The notes: a model not told the origin generated them from the sequence alone. A stretch of 30,000 bases of DNA from Anaeromyces robustus (GCA_002104895.1 MCFG01000309.1:1-30000); one strand, 5' to 3'; numbered from the stretch's first letter, positions 1 to 11,264 are shown. Numbers and translations are program-made.

Positions 1-1521
1 TTCTTTATCAATAAATTCATTTAATTTGGTACCTTCTTTCATTTTACTTGGATCAAAAATATCTGTAATAAAAGTTTCTAATTTATTACGAAGAGAAGGT
101 TGACTCATATATAAATGATATAATAAACCTAAATTTTTACTTTTATGAAGTTTTTTAATCATTTTAGTATCACCACGTACAAGATTAGAAAAAGCATAAC
201 ATAAACGTTTAAGTACCATAACATCTTTTTCATTAGTTAAACGTTCAATTAATATATCATAAAGATGTTGTTTTATAGCGGTTTTTCTAGCTTTTGGATT
301 ATTTTGAAGTGAACTACCAATACAAATGGCAGATAAAGCACGTATTTTATTATTTTCATCTTTTAAATAATTAATAAATTCTGGTAAACTTTTCATTAAT
401 TCTTGACCAAATTCAATATGATGTACAATATCTTCAATTTGTTCTAATATTTCAATCTTTTCTTCAAGAGTTTTAGCTTTTGAAAGTGAACCAAAAGCTT
501 CTGAATAAGATACTTGATCTTGATAATGTATTTTAACAATATTATCATTATCATCATTATCATTATCATTATCATCTTCTCCTTCACCACTATCATCACT
601 ATCACTTGTACTACTACTACTATTTTCATTATCATTATCATTATCATTATTATTTTCTGGAGTTTCAACATAAGGACTTTCACTACTTTTATATTTACCA
701 GTATGAATATGTACTTTTTGTTGTTGATTTTCATTTTCATTATTAATTTCTTTTTGACCTTCTTCTTCTTCATTATTAACCATAACTATTTCATGAGATT
801 GTAATTTTTGTTTTTCAAGTTTTTCAAGTTTTTCTTTTTCTTCAAGTTTTTTTAAATATTCTTGATATTGTTGAGCTTCTCTTTTAGCGTATTCAGCTTG
901 ACGAGCTTTACGTATTTCTTCTTCACGTTGTTGTTGTTGTTGTTGTTGTTTTAAATATTCTTGATATTGTTGATATTTTTGTTTTTGTTGAGCTTCTTGA
1001 ATACGTTTACGATTAAGATATTCTTCAAATTCTTGTTGTTGTTGAATTTGTTTTTGTTGAAGGTATTCTTGATAATCTTGAATTTGTTGAGCTTTTTGAT
1101 ATTGACGTTGATTAAGATATTCATTATATTTTTGATTTTGTTCCTCTTGTTGTTTTCTAAGAAAATCTTGATATCTTTTATATTGTTGAATTTTTTTATC
1201 TTCTTCTCTTTTAGCTAAAATTTCTTCATAATTATCAGGAAGTTTAGCTCTACGTTCACCAGTTCTCATACTAATTTGAACATCTAAACCTTTAGGAATA
1301 TCTTGACCTTCTAAAATAACTTGATATTCATGAGTAGGTTTAAAAACTCTTGGATAACAATTACGTAAAATACCAAATTTATAAACACAAATAAGATCTT
1401 CACCAGTAGGAGATTTGGCATATTTTAAATTTTTACCAAATTCACATTGGCCCATACCAACATAAAAACATAAAGTTAGTAAGGCAAGGAAAAAAATATT
1501 TTTAGTTTTTAACTTTAACAT
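1..1521 (-). CDS. SIL1: SIL1-type nucleotide exchange factor for ER Hsp70 (BiP), 3' part cut by window edge
   Basis: Hand translation from the ATG at 1521-1519 stays open for 507 codons to the left edge, so the C-terminus lies outside the window. SIL1 proteins release ADP from BiP/Kar2 in the ER lumen. Residues 1-26 look like a signal peptide: lysines, then a hydrophobic core FFLALLTLCFYVG. Residues 56-95 carry the conserved Sil1 segment (FKPTHEYQVI, IPKGLDVQISMRTGERRAKLP), close to fungal and animal Sil1. Residues 98-243 are a Q/E/K coiled coil with seven glutamines in a row and six (Y/F)xxYL-type repeats. Residues 288-327 are an Asn/Asp/Ser/Glu acidic linker. From about 339 the helical armadillo core begins (LEEKIEILEQIEDIVHHIEFG, RALSAICIGSSLQNNPKAR). 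Known Sil1 proteins are about 420-460 residues, and this one is already longer. The start has A at -3 and the signal peptide follows directly. Identification is firm. The insert is unusual. Confidence 0.9.
   Translation of the reverse strand, partial: MLKLKTKNIFFLALLTLCFYVGMGQCEFGKNLKYAKSPTGEDLICVYKFGILRNCYPRVFKPTHEYQVILEGQDIPKGLDVQISMRTGERRAKLPDNYEEILAKREEDKKIQQYKRYQDFLRKQQEEQNQKYNEYLNQRQYQKAQQIQDYQEYLQQKQIQQQQEFEEYLNRKRIQEAQQKQKYQQYQEYLKQQQQQQQREEEIRKARQAEYAKREAQQYQEYLKKLEEKEKLEKLEKQKLQSHEIVMVNNEEEEGQKEINNENENQQQKVHIHTGKYKSSESPYVETPENNNDNDNDNENSSSSTSDSDDSGEGEDDNDNDNDDNDNIVKIHYQDQVSYSEAFGSLSKAKTLEEKIEILEQIEDIVHHIEFGQELMKSLPEFINYLKDENNKIRALSAICIGSSLQNNPKARKTAIKQHLYDILIERLTNEKDVMVLKRLCYAFSNLVRGDTKMIKKLHKSKNLGLLYHLYMSQPSLRNKLETFITDIFDPSKMKEGTKLNEFIDKE
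541..660 (-). other. Acidic low-complexity linker of SIL1
   Basis: Residues 288-327 of SIL1 consist only of Asn, Asp, Glu, Ser, Thr, Gly and one Pro. They are encoded by ATT/ATC (AAT/GAT) repeats on the plus strand. The SDSDDSGEGEDD stretch fits acidic casein-kinase-2-like sites. It separates the coiled coil from the armadillo core and is probably disordered. The open frames on the other strand and in another frame here are shadows. Confidence 0.8.
793..1230 (-). repeat. Coiled-coil insert of SIL1 with (Y/F)xxYL repeats
   Basis: Residues 98-243 of SIL1 are almost wholly Q, E, K, R and Y. A five-residue motif recurs as YQDFL (117), YNEYL (132), YQEYL (150), FEEYL (165), YQEYL (186) and YQEYL (219). 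The spacings are 15, 18, 15, 21 and 33 residues, as expected of an expanding helical repeat. The CAA-type run at about 928-948 encodes seven consecutive glutamines and is microsatellite-like. A long extended helix is expected. Its binding role, if any, is unknown. Confidence 0.8.
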
Positions 1522-2240
1522 TTTCCTTATTTAAAAAAAAAAATTTTTTTTTATTTTATTTTATTTTATTTGTTTTTTTATTTTTATTTTATTGTATGTT
1601 GTTATTTTCTTTACTATCTTTTTTTATTATTATTATTTTATTTTATTTTAATTTTTTTTTTTTTATAATTTTATTTTGGTTTTAAAAAGTTTTAATATAT
1701 ATTTTATTTTTTTATTATTATTATTTTCTTATTTCTTTTAATTTTCTTATTATTATTATTATTTATAATCAATTACTTTTCTTTTTATTATTATTATATT
1801 GATTGATTTTTTTTTTATTATTAAATTATTATTAATTTGAAATTATTATTTTAAATTATTTTCTTTTATTTTTTTTGTTTTTTGTTTTTGTTTTTGTTTT
1901 TATTATTATTATTTTGCTATTTATTAAATTTCTATCTATATTTTATAATTATTTTATTTTTTTTTAATTATAAAAAAATTCTGTTTAATTTAAAAATTAT
2001 TTTTTAATTAATTACAAAGTTTCTTTTTTTTTAAAAAAAAAAATAAAAAAAATCGTTTGAAAGTAATATTATATATCCTGATTGATAATTGTTTTTAAAT
2101 ATAAAAAATATAAAAAAAAATAACTTTATATAAAATATAAAAGTATTATAAAGTGAAATACAAAATTAAAACAGAAAAAGAAAAAACTTGATGAAATCTT
2201 GACTTTTTATAGCTTGAAAAAAAAAATTGAAATTATTAAT
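1522..2240. other. 5' flank of SIL1, no gene
   Basis: From 1531 to about 1970 the plus strand is strongly T-rich, so the SIL1 sense strand is A-rich just upstream of its start. This suits a 5' untranslated region and nucleosome-poor promoter. The skew reverses at about 2030, where A predominates. A slightly more complex patch lies at 2050-2220. I see no unfolded-protein-response element, and a TATA box cannot be told from background. Confidence 0.5.
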
Positions 2241-2490
2241 AAATTTTATTTATTTATTTATTTATTTAATTATTTAATTAATAATAAATCAATGATTTGA
2301 TTACAATATATTACAATATAATACATTATATAAATATATATATTATAACTAATTATTTATTTAAAATATATATAAATGTTTATTTAATTTATTTAATATA
2401 TTTATTTAATTAATTTTATTTATTCATTTATTTATTAAGTTATATATGTACTTATTTAATGAATGTATAAAATTAATTAATTAATTAAAT

Positions 2491-2526
<36 letters not shown>

Positions 2527-3060
2527 GTTATTAATAATAAAAACTTTTTCTTTTTTTTCAATGATCACTTACAACCAATAAAATTTTGACAATCTTTAAA
2601 AAAAAATAATAATAAATTTTAATATTAAATAAAATTTAAATAATAATAATAATTAAATAATAAATAATAGTTAATAATAATATTTAATATTAACAATAGA
2701 AAAAATAAACAATATGGAATAATAATAATAATAATGAATAATAATTAATAATAATTTATAATAATAATTAATAGTATCAATAATTATTAAAATCATTAAT
2801 AACCATTATTAATAATTAATCATTAATCATTATACCTTTTCATAATTATTTTTTTACTTTCTATTTATTTATTCATTTATTTTTTTTATATACGTCAATT
2901 AGATTAAAACAAATAATGGAAACTATTAATATTAATAGCAAAATAAAATTTCCAATATTTCTTTATTAAGAAAAAAAGAAAGAAAGAAAAAAAAAAAAGA
3001 AATTTGATTGTATTTCTATTAATAAAATATCAAATAATAATATAACACACACTACTTATA

Positions 3061-3097
3061 ATATAATATTAATAATATAATATTATTAATATTATAT
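3061..3097. repeat. Perfect 18-bp AT palindrome
   Basis: Arms 3061-3078 and 3080-3097 are exact reverse complements around a single central A. All bases are A or T, so it could form by chance in this background. It is a potential cruciform. Confidence 0.7.
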
Positions 3098-3428
3098 ATA
3101 AAAAAATATTAAAAAAAAATTGATCTTTTTTGTCTAATAATATAACAATAATACATAGTTTTTTAAAAAAAAAAAACTCGATATTCTTTTATTATTTAAT
3201 AATTAATAATAATAAATAATTAAACTGTTATTATTATTATTATTAGTTATTAATTATTATTTATTATATATATTTATATAAAATGATGAATTTTAAATAT
3301 AATAAAGTAAAATATTTATTTACAATAACTTTTTTTTTAATATATAAATAGATAAAAATATCCTTTTTTTTATTTTTTTTTTTATTTTTTATTTTTTTAG
3401 TATTATTATTATTATTACTTTATTATTC

Positions 3429-3433
<5 letters not shown>

Positions 3434-3469
<36 letters not shown>
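3434..3469. repeat. Poly(A) tract of 36
   Basis: Thirty-six uninterrupted A are followed by G and more A. There is no retrotransposed gene or target duplication beside it that I can recognise, so a simple homopolymer is the best call. Confidence 0.85.
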
Positions 3470-3471
<2 letters not shown>

Positions 3472-4200
3472 AAAAGAAATGGTTTGTAGTTTGTTTAATT
3501 ATTATTATTTAAAATATATTTTAATGATTAATTATTATAATAATATTCTATTATAATAATAAAATAATGAATTTCAATATATTAATAATAATAATAATAA
3601 CTATTATAACATTTTTTTAAAGGATAAAATTATAAAAGTGTAATCCCAATATTATATATTTTATATTTTATTCTTTTTTAACTTATAGGTATAAAAATAA
3701 GTATGTAATATTTATATAATAATATTATGATTATTAAATTATTAATTATTTATAATCATATTTATTTAACATTTTAACAAATAATAGAAAACATGAAAGA
3801 AAAGTCAAAAAGTTATATTTAAACCTACTAATATTATTATCATGTAATAATAATAATAATAATAATCATAAAAAAGTATTTTCTTTCTTTTAATCAACAT
3901 TTTTTTTTAATTAAATTTAATTAATAGTTTTTTTAAGAATATAAAGGGTTAGTTAATAATTTAAATTTAAAATTATTAATTTTAACCTTTTTTTTTTAAT
4001 AATAATAATAATGATTTGTAACAAAATTATTAAATTTTAAAAAATTTTTATTTATTTTATTTTTTTTATTATTTATTAAAGTTATTATACAGAAAAAAAA
4101 GTGGAAGCATTTCATTGGTTAAAAATTATTTAAAGTTTTTTTTTGTGTTTTCAATTTTTTAATGGTAAAGTTAAAAAAAAATTTTGTAAAGTTTTGAAAA

Positions 4201-4262
4201 ATTTGTAGAATGTGATAGAATGTAGTAGAATGTAGTGGAATTTGTAGAATGTAGTAGAAATT
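4201..4262. repeat. 10-bp minisatellite, consensus TGTAGTAGAA
   Basis: About five to six degenerate copies run in tandem (TGTGATAGAA, TGTAGTAGAA, TGTAGTGGAA, then a two-base slip and GTAGTAGAAA). The run is G-richer than its surroundings. CCACTACAAA at about 4271-4280 is an inverted match to one unit. Confidence 0.75.
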
Positions 4263-4753
4263 TCAAGAAACCACTACAAAAAAAGAAAAAAAGAATTTTA
4301 ATTTTAATTTAATTATTATTTTATTTATTATTATTACTTGAAAAGTAAAAAAAAAAAAAAAAGAAAAAGAGGCTATAGTTATTATTATTATTATTATTGC
4401 TATTATTATATATAAATAAATAATTAATTTTATTAATTATATTTTTATTTTTTTTAATGATGATGATAATTGTTTTTTTATTATAATTATAAAAATTATT
4501 CATATGATAATACAAAAAAAAGAAAAAAAAAAACAATGGATATAATAAAAGTAAAAATAAATGGGAGGAATGAATAATTAATATAAAATATAAAAATGTT
4601 AAGCTTTTTTTTTTTTTATAGAATTTTAGAATGTCTATCTTGTTAATAATGATTAAAAAAAAAAAACAAAATAGATTTTTATATATAAATATAATATATA
4701 ATATATAATATATAATTATAGTAAACATCATCATCATCATTTTCATCATCATT

Positions 4754-4865
4754 TATCAGCCACATCTATTCCAACAAGGAAAAATCGGATTTTTAATGCT
4801 TTTTCTATATAGGAAAAGCGGAAATTAATCGGAAATCAAAGATGGAAGAAAATATGTGGCTGATA
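4754..4865. mobile_element. Candidate TA-flanked miniature inverted-repeat element or structured RNA hairpin
   Basis: TTTATCAGCCACAT at 4752-4765 is the exact reverse complement of ATGTGGCTGATAAA at 4854-4867. Read as an element, TCAGCCACAT to ATGTGGCTGA (4756-4863, 108 bp) is bounded by TA on both sides, as in Tc1/mariner-type insertions. The middle (4798-4819) is itself a near-palindrome, with 10 of 11 pairs, centred within two bases of the whole. The intervening arms are partly complementary. GC is about 31% by hand count, far above the flanks. There is no coding capacity. A structured non-coding RNA is the main alternative. Confidence 0.5.
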
Positions 4866-5706
4866 AAATTGGTATAAAAAAAAACAGAAAAATAAATTAT
4901 ATATATATATTAAAAAAAAAAAACACAGAAAAAATCAAAAGATACTGCCATTTTAATTAATTCATTAATTTGTTATTTAATTATTTGTTTATTTATTTTT
5001 ATTTTTGACTTTTCCACTTTTTTTTTTTTTTCCACTGTTGTATTAATTAATAGTTAATAATTAATAGTAAATAATAAATATTAAATGATAAATGATAAAT
5101 GATAAATGATGTAAGATATTATGATTTAATTTAATTTAATTTTTATTTTTATTTTATTACATTAATATGAATATGATAGAATATTTATTTATTCTTTATT
5201 CTTTTTTGTTTATTTATTTATTTAGTATTATTATTATTGTTATGATGACTGATGATGATTAATACTATTAAAAAAAATGAATAAATTATAAATGAAAATC
5301 TTTTTTATATATACACTATAAACAATAAAAACAATAAAAGCAATAAAAAATAATATATCTATTTATAAATATTATCTAAATATTATATACACTACTGTAT
5401 ATAATATTTATATAATATGGTACTCTACTGTACTCTACTATACTGTATTATAAGGATTTTTTTTTTTTTTTTACTTATAAATGATAAATAGAATTTTTAA
5501 TTAATTAATTAATTAATCAATAAATATATATAAATAAAATTTAATTATTACTTATAATTATTATTAATTATTATTACTTATTATTATTACTTAAAATTAT
5601 TATTAATTTAATATTGTTTTCATGTCTAAAATTTTAATATTACTATATTTATATTTATTAACCGTTTTTTTTTTTTGGTGGTGATTTTAATTTTGGTTTT
5701 TTGGTA

Positions 5707-5738
5707 TTAATTAATTAATTAATTAATTAATTAATTAA
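5707..5738. repeat. (TTAA)8 self-complementary array
   Basis: Eight tandem TTAA units. The array is its own reverse complement over 32 bp and may extrude as a cruciform. Confidence 0.85.
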
Positions 5739-6388
5739 AAAAAATTATTTATTAATTTTTTATTTATTTATTTATTTATTTTTAAAGATTTTTCTATTTT
5801 TTTATTTTTTTTTTAGTAAGAATAAATATTGGCATTCATTCATTCATAATAATAAATAATAATAACAATAATAATAATAACAATAATAACAATACGTAAT
5901 ATATAATGAGAAAATCCAATATTTGACATTAATTAAATTATTTAAAGTATATATAAAAAGTGATTATTTTTTTAAAGTTTTATCTGTTAGTATTTTATTT
6001 TTATTTTATTTTTAATTAATATAAATATGAATATAAAATTTATTAGTTATAAGAAAAAAAAAAAAAAAAAAAAAAAAAAAAGAAATCATAATCCTATAAT
6101 TATAGTAAACAAAGAAATTAATAAATAAATAAATAATTATTATATCTATATATTAATATTTATATAATTAAATAGTTATAAATTATAAATTAATATAACC
6201 TTTTATAATTAATTTATAGTTCAAGAAGAAAAAAAGGAAAAAAAAAAAAGGAAAAATTAGATAAATATATCTATATCAATAATGTATATTCTATAGTGTA
6301 ATATTTGTTAATTTTAATTTAAGTTATTTAAATATGAAAAGAAAATATTTATTATTTTAAATAAAATAATAAAATAATAAAATAATAT

Positions 6389-6413
6389 AAAACAAAACAA
6401 AACAAAACAAAAC
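6389..6413. repeat. (AAAAC)5 microsatellite
   Basis: Five perfect pentanucleotide units, immediately preceded by an (AAAATAAT)-like run. Confidence 0.85.
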
Positions 6414-6613
6414 AAAAAATAATCAATTTAATACATTTCATTAACCTTTTAATAGTAATAATTAAATAAATATTATGTATTACTTTTTTTTTTATGTAAC
6501 CATGTAATATATTAAAAAAAAATGAGTATTTGTATTAAATATTATATATTATATTAATAAAAGTACAAATAATAATAGTTAATTAATAATAATAGTAATA
6601 GTTAATAGTAAAT

Positions 6614-6660
6614 TTAAAATGATAATCCTATTTTATAATAAAATAGGATTATCATTTTAA
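6614..6660. repeat. Perfect 22-bp hairpin with 3-nt loop
   Basis: The arm at 6614-6635, including GATAATCCTATTTTA, is the exact reverse complement of 6639-6660. The loop is TAA (6636-6638). The arms include G and C positions, which makes chance less likely than for the pure-AT palindromes nearby. No downstream U-tract or adjacent gene suggests a bacterial-style terminator. It may be a foldback element or an inverted duplication. Confidence 0.85.
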
Positions 6661-6907
6661 TTTTAATTTTAAATTCTTTTCCATTAAGTCATAAGAAAAG
6701 AAAAGAAAAACAAAAAAAAAAAAGGACTTTTTTAATTAATTAAAAAAAAAAAGTTATAATTATAGGTGTAAAAGTAGGATGATGATTTTGTCAAAAAAAA
6801 TTGTGACGATTCAAACATCATATGATTTATCTCCTTTAAAAAAAAAAAACAACAAAAATAATAATTAAAAAAAATTTAAAACATAATTTAATAATAAATT
6901 TTAATTA
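6661..6907. other. Spacer between hairpin and TAAA array
   Basis: Mostly A-rich. A slightly more complex patch at 6775-6835 contains GTGACGATTC and CATCATATG but no gene. Confidence 0.5.
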
Positions 6908-7239
<332 letters not shown>

Positions 7240-7960
7240 GTATTATATGGATGGTAATAATAATATAATATGAAAAAAAATAATATTAATAATTATAATA
7301 AAAATAAGAATTAACTTTTATTAAAATTATTATAAATAAAGGAATTTATTATTTTTATATTAAATATTTATATTTGTTTTATGAATTATTTTTAATTATA
7401 TATACACTCGTTATTATTATCCTTATAATTGATTTATTTCTTTTTTTTTTTTCTTTTTCTTTTTTTCTTTTTCGTTTTCTTTTTCTATTGTATTAATATT
7501 TTATATGAAAATATTTATATTTGTATATTTATATATTAATATATAATATATAAGAAAAAAGTTAAAAAAAATATATTAAAAAAAAAAAAAAAAAAGAATT
7601 TTTTTTGTCAAAATATCTCACCCTTTATATTTATTTATTTATATTATTATTATTATAAAATATTTTCATATGTTGTTTTCATTTAAATGACAATATTTTT
7701 TTTTAATAAATTAAGAAAAACAAAAAAAAGAAAAGAATATTAAAAAAAAAGAAAGATATATATATTTTAATATTTTATATATTTTATATATTTTATGAAG
7801 ATATATATATGAATTATTTTATTTTTCTTAATTATAAAATTATAATTATAATTGTCATCATCATCATCATTACTATCATCATATTTTATTAATATTGAAC
7901 AAGAAATATTTAATTTTATTTTCGTAATATATATATATATTTTTATAATCATAAATTAAA

Positions 7961-8076
7961 CTTTTTTTAATTTTTTTTTTCACTTCATTTTTTTTTTTTT
8001 TCATTTTCTTCGATTTTTTTTTTCTTTTTCATTCTGTTCTATTCTATTTGTTCTTTTTTTTTTTATTTTTTTTTTT
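7961..8076. repeat. Polypyrimidine tract
   Basis: The plus strand is nearly all T and C with isolated purines over about 115 bp. Similar tracts occur at 7440-7487, 18254-18322 and 25863-25926. No coding meaning is seen. Such tracts can mark promoters or unusual DNA structures. Confidence 0.6.
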
Positions 8077-9350
8077 AATTTTATTTTATTTTAATATTTT
8101 AATAATATTATTTATTATTTTATTTTATTTTTTTTTTTTAAAAAAAAAAACTCTAATTTTAATTTAAATTTTATATAACAGTTTTTATATATATTTATCA
8201 AAATTAAAATTAAAATTATTATTATTTTATTATTATACTATTATACTATTTTATTTTTATTTTAATTTTAATTTTACTTCGCTATATTTTTTTTTATTTT
8301 ATTTTTTCTCCTTCTTAAATAAAATTAAAATAAAACTATATTAAAAAAAAAAAATAAAATAAAATTAAATAAAAAAAAAAAAAACTTAAAATTAAAATAA
8401 AATAAAATAATGAATCAAAATAAAATTTTAATTTTTTTTTAACGAATTAATTATTGCATTATTAATAAAGTCTAAAAAAAAAAACAAAAAAAAATGTACC
8501 GAAGAAAAAATAAAAAAAGAAATTTTTTTTAATGATAATAATAATAATAATAATAAAAAAGTGTATAAAATAAAAAATAATAATATAAAAAAAAAAAAAC
8601 TTTATATATAAGAGTAATAATAGAAAAAAAGAATGAATTAAGAATGTATTAAAATAAATGATAATTATATTTTATATTTATATTTTATATTTTATATATT
8701 ATATTTAATAAAATTATTAAATAATTCTATTTTATTTTATTTTATTTTACTTTTCATAATTGTATATATTTTTTTGTTATTAAATTGTTTTTCTTTATTA
8801 TAAAAAAAATAATTATTTATGATAGGATGATAGGATAAAACTTTTTAATTCTTTTTTTTATGTTATAATGATATAGATAAAGTTTTATTTTATTTTTTTT
8901 TAATGATTATGGGGTAAAGGTGATATAAAAAAATAAAAAAAATAAGATAAAATAAAATAAGATAAAATAAATTGATAAAAAAAAATCTTTTCTTTTTTTT
9001 TTTTTCAAGTAAAATTAATTATTTTTTTGTAATGCCTTTTTTTTTATTTTTTTTTTATTTTATTTTTTAATAATGTTTTTTTTTTTTTTTTTTTTTTTTT
9101 TTGTTATTATTTTTTTTCTTTTTGTTTTTTTCACTGATAATTACTTTATATAGTTTAATTAAAATTTATATCCTATATAATAATATATATTAAATATATA
9201 ATAATAATAATATAATAATAAATATAATCACTATAGAATAATTAAAAAAAAATTGAAATTTATTATTATTTATTAACATTTATTATTTATTATTATTATC
9301 ATTCCCATTTTTGTTAATTGTAAAAAAAAGTAAAAAAAAAAAAAAAAATA

Positions 9351-9366
9351 AATGCATGCATGCATT
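9351..9366. repeat. AATGCATGCATGCATT palindrome
   Basis: A 16-bp perfect palindrome built on a TGCA repeat. GC is 6 of 16, which is notable in this background. Confidence 0.8.
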
Positions 9367-10028
9367 GCATACTTACTTAATACAATTATTATTTTTTTTT
9401 TGGGTGTTGATAATGATATTGTAGGATGTATGTGTGTATGTGTTTTTTTTTTTTTTTTATTTTAAAAATTACCTTTTATATTAATATTGTGATTCAAAAA
9501 AAAAAAAAAGAGAAAAAAAAAATGTACTAAAAAAAAAAAAAAAAAACAAGCCATACACTATAATACTATAATTACTATAATTATAAATTATTAATTCTTT
9601 TTTAACTCTATATAATTATAATTATAATAAAATATATTTAGGTTATATTTTATATAATACAAAGTACAAAAATATACAAAATAATAATAATAATAATATT
9701 AATATTAATATTAATATTTATAGTATTCATCTTAATTTATTAATCTATATTTTAATCTATTAATCTATTAATCTATTTATCTATTTAATATTTTTTTTTA
9801 TTTTATGTTATAAAATGCATTCATCCAACTTTATTTTTTTCTTTTACTTTTTCTTTTTCCTTTTCCTTACAGTATTTTTTTTTTTTTTTTTTTTTAAATA
9901 CTAAAATAAATAGTATAAAAAAGCAAAACAAACTATATATCTCTATCTATCTACTAATAACTATTATATAAGAAAAAAAAAAAAAAAAACTATTTAACAA
10001 TAACAAGATTTTTAACATTTTGAAAAAT

Positions 10029-10029
10029 A

Positions 10030-10080
<51 letters not shown>

Positions 10081-10179
10081 TAATAATAATAATAATAATA
10101 AAGAACACACACACACACATACACTAAAACACTTTTTTTTTTTATAAAAAAGTTACTTTTTTTTTAAACACACACACAC
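10029..10179. repeat. TAA array followed by two AC microsatellites
   Basis: (AAT)n runs from 10029 to about 10101 with one slip. It is followed by (AC)n at 10105-10119 and a second (AC)6 at 10168-10179, separated by T and A runs. Confidence 0.85.
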
Positions 10180-10262
10180 TTTTTTAACACTTTTTTGAAA
10201 AAACAATAAATATTTATTTTTTATTAATTAAATATATCCATTTTATTTTATTTTAATTTTTT

Positions 10263-10296
<34 letters not shown>

Positions 10297-11234
10297 CCAT
10301 TTTTTTTTTCTTAAGTTAATAAAAATAATAATAATAACATTATTATTATGTATTTTTTTTTTTTTTTTTAAATTTTGAAAGATGTTTTTATATAATCAAT
10401 ATATAAAAATTATTTTCTTTCTTTTTTTTGTGTTTTTTCTAGATTTTAATAATAAATTCATTATTATTATTATTTATATGTTTTTTTTTTTTAAAAAAAA
10501 TTTTTTTAATCTATCTACAAGTTACAATTTTTTTGTTTATACATGCAAAGTTTTATCGTTAAAAAAAAAATTAAAATTAAAAAAATGTTATGGGTAGGTA
10601 TTAAATAAATAAAAAAAAAAAGAAGATTATTCTAATGATTTAAAAAAAAAAATATTATATTTCAAAAAAGAAAAAAAAAAAACAATTTTTTTTTTCTTTT
10701 TTGAATAAGATCTTAAATTAAGTTATCAATTGTTTTTTTTTAAAGTGCTTAAATTATATTATAATATAATATTAACTTTGTAAGAGAGTTTAAGGAATTC
10801 TTATTATTATTTCTCTAAATATATATCTTCTATTCCTTAATTTAATATGTGTATAAATAAAATATATATATAATTAAATTTTTCATATTTAAAAAAATTA
10901 ATTATATATTAAATAATTAATAATATCATGTTTTGTTATGTTGGATATTTTTTTTTTATATTAAGTAATAAATAATTATCCTTGAGAATTTTTTTGTTGG
11001 TTGGTTGGTTGGTATGTTCACTGTTATTTAATTTAATTTAATTTAATGTATTGTAATTAAGTATTTCATTTTTTTTTTGAATTCAAGATATGAGATTGAT
11101 TTATATAAAAGAGTGTGTAAATACGATAACATGGGTAAACTATTAAAAAACAAATATAAATTACATTATCTATAAATCTATAAATAAATCTATAAAATAT
11201 AAATATAAAAATATTTTAAAGATTTTATACAAGA

Positions 11235-11255
11235 TTTATTTTTTTTATATTTATT
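11235..11255 (-). terminator. Possible polyadenylation signals of the orphan gene
   Basis: On the minus strand AATAAA occurs at 11255-11250 and 11240-11235, about 10 and 25 nt after the stop codon. Such hexamers are common by chance in this DNA, so the call is weak. Confidence 0.2.
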
Positions 11256-11264
11256 TTTTTTTAC

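Larger units (their letters stand above)
2241..4080. other. AT-rich spacer, no gene
   Basis: Tetranucleotide (ATTT)n runs lie at about 2246-2280 and 2490-2525. TAA/ATT repeats are frequent from 2640 to 2830. An 18-bp palindrome lies at 3061-3097 and a 36-A run at 3434-3469. No open frame has ordinary amino-acid composition. Confidence 0.6.
4871..6600. other. AT-rich spacer, no gene
   Basis: Contents: ATGATAA repeats at about 5083-5110, (TTAA)8 at 5707-5738, (ATTT)n at 5760-5782, a 28-A run at 6054-6081 and (AAAAC)5 at 6389-6413. I see no coding or RNA gene. Confidence 0.6.
7240..11264. other. AT-rich spacer downstream of the orphan gene, no gene
   Basis: Polypyrimidine tracts lie at about 7440-7487 and 7961-8076, and T runs at 9076-9102 and 10267-10296. 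A 16-bp palindrome AATGCATGCATGCATT is at 9351-9366. A TAA array plus AC repeats runs at 10029-10179, and (TTGG)4 sits at about 10997-11012. The short Ile/Asn/Phe/Lys open frames here are repeat translations. Confidence 0.55.

Noticed and set aside
444-1218. Open frames opposite or out of frame within SIL1 (444-773 minus, 514-804 plus, 961-1218 plus)
   Set aside because: Ile/Met/Lys or Leu/Phe low-complexity shadows of the clearly coding SIL1 frame.
3434-3469. Poly(A) tail of a retrotransposed sequence
   Set aside because: No gene-like sequence precedes it on either strand and no flanking duplication is seen; many similar runs occur.
4321-4752. 143-codon minus-strand open frame
   Set aside because: Asn, Lys, Phe and Ile runs that translate TAA/ATT repeats and homopolymers, with no conserved segment.
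7767-7952. 61-codon minus-strand open frame with Asp/Asn run
   Set aside because: The Asp run is an ATC microsatellite and the rest is Ile/Lys/Tyr repeat translation.
10382-10597. 71-codon plus-strand open frame
   Set aside because: Phe/Lys/Ile homopolymer translation with no recognisable domain and no GC rise.
10790-10840. TTAAGGAAT/ATTCCTTAA inverted repeat
   Set aside because: 9 bp with a 33-bp spacer and no further pairing.
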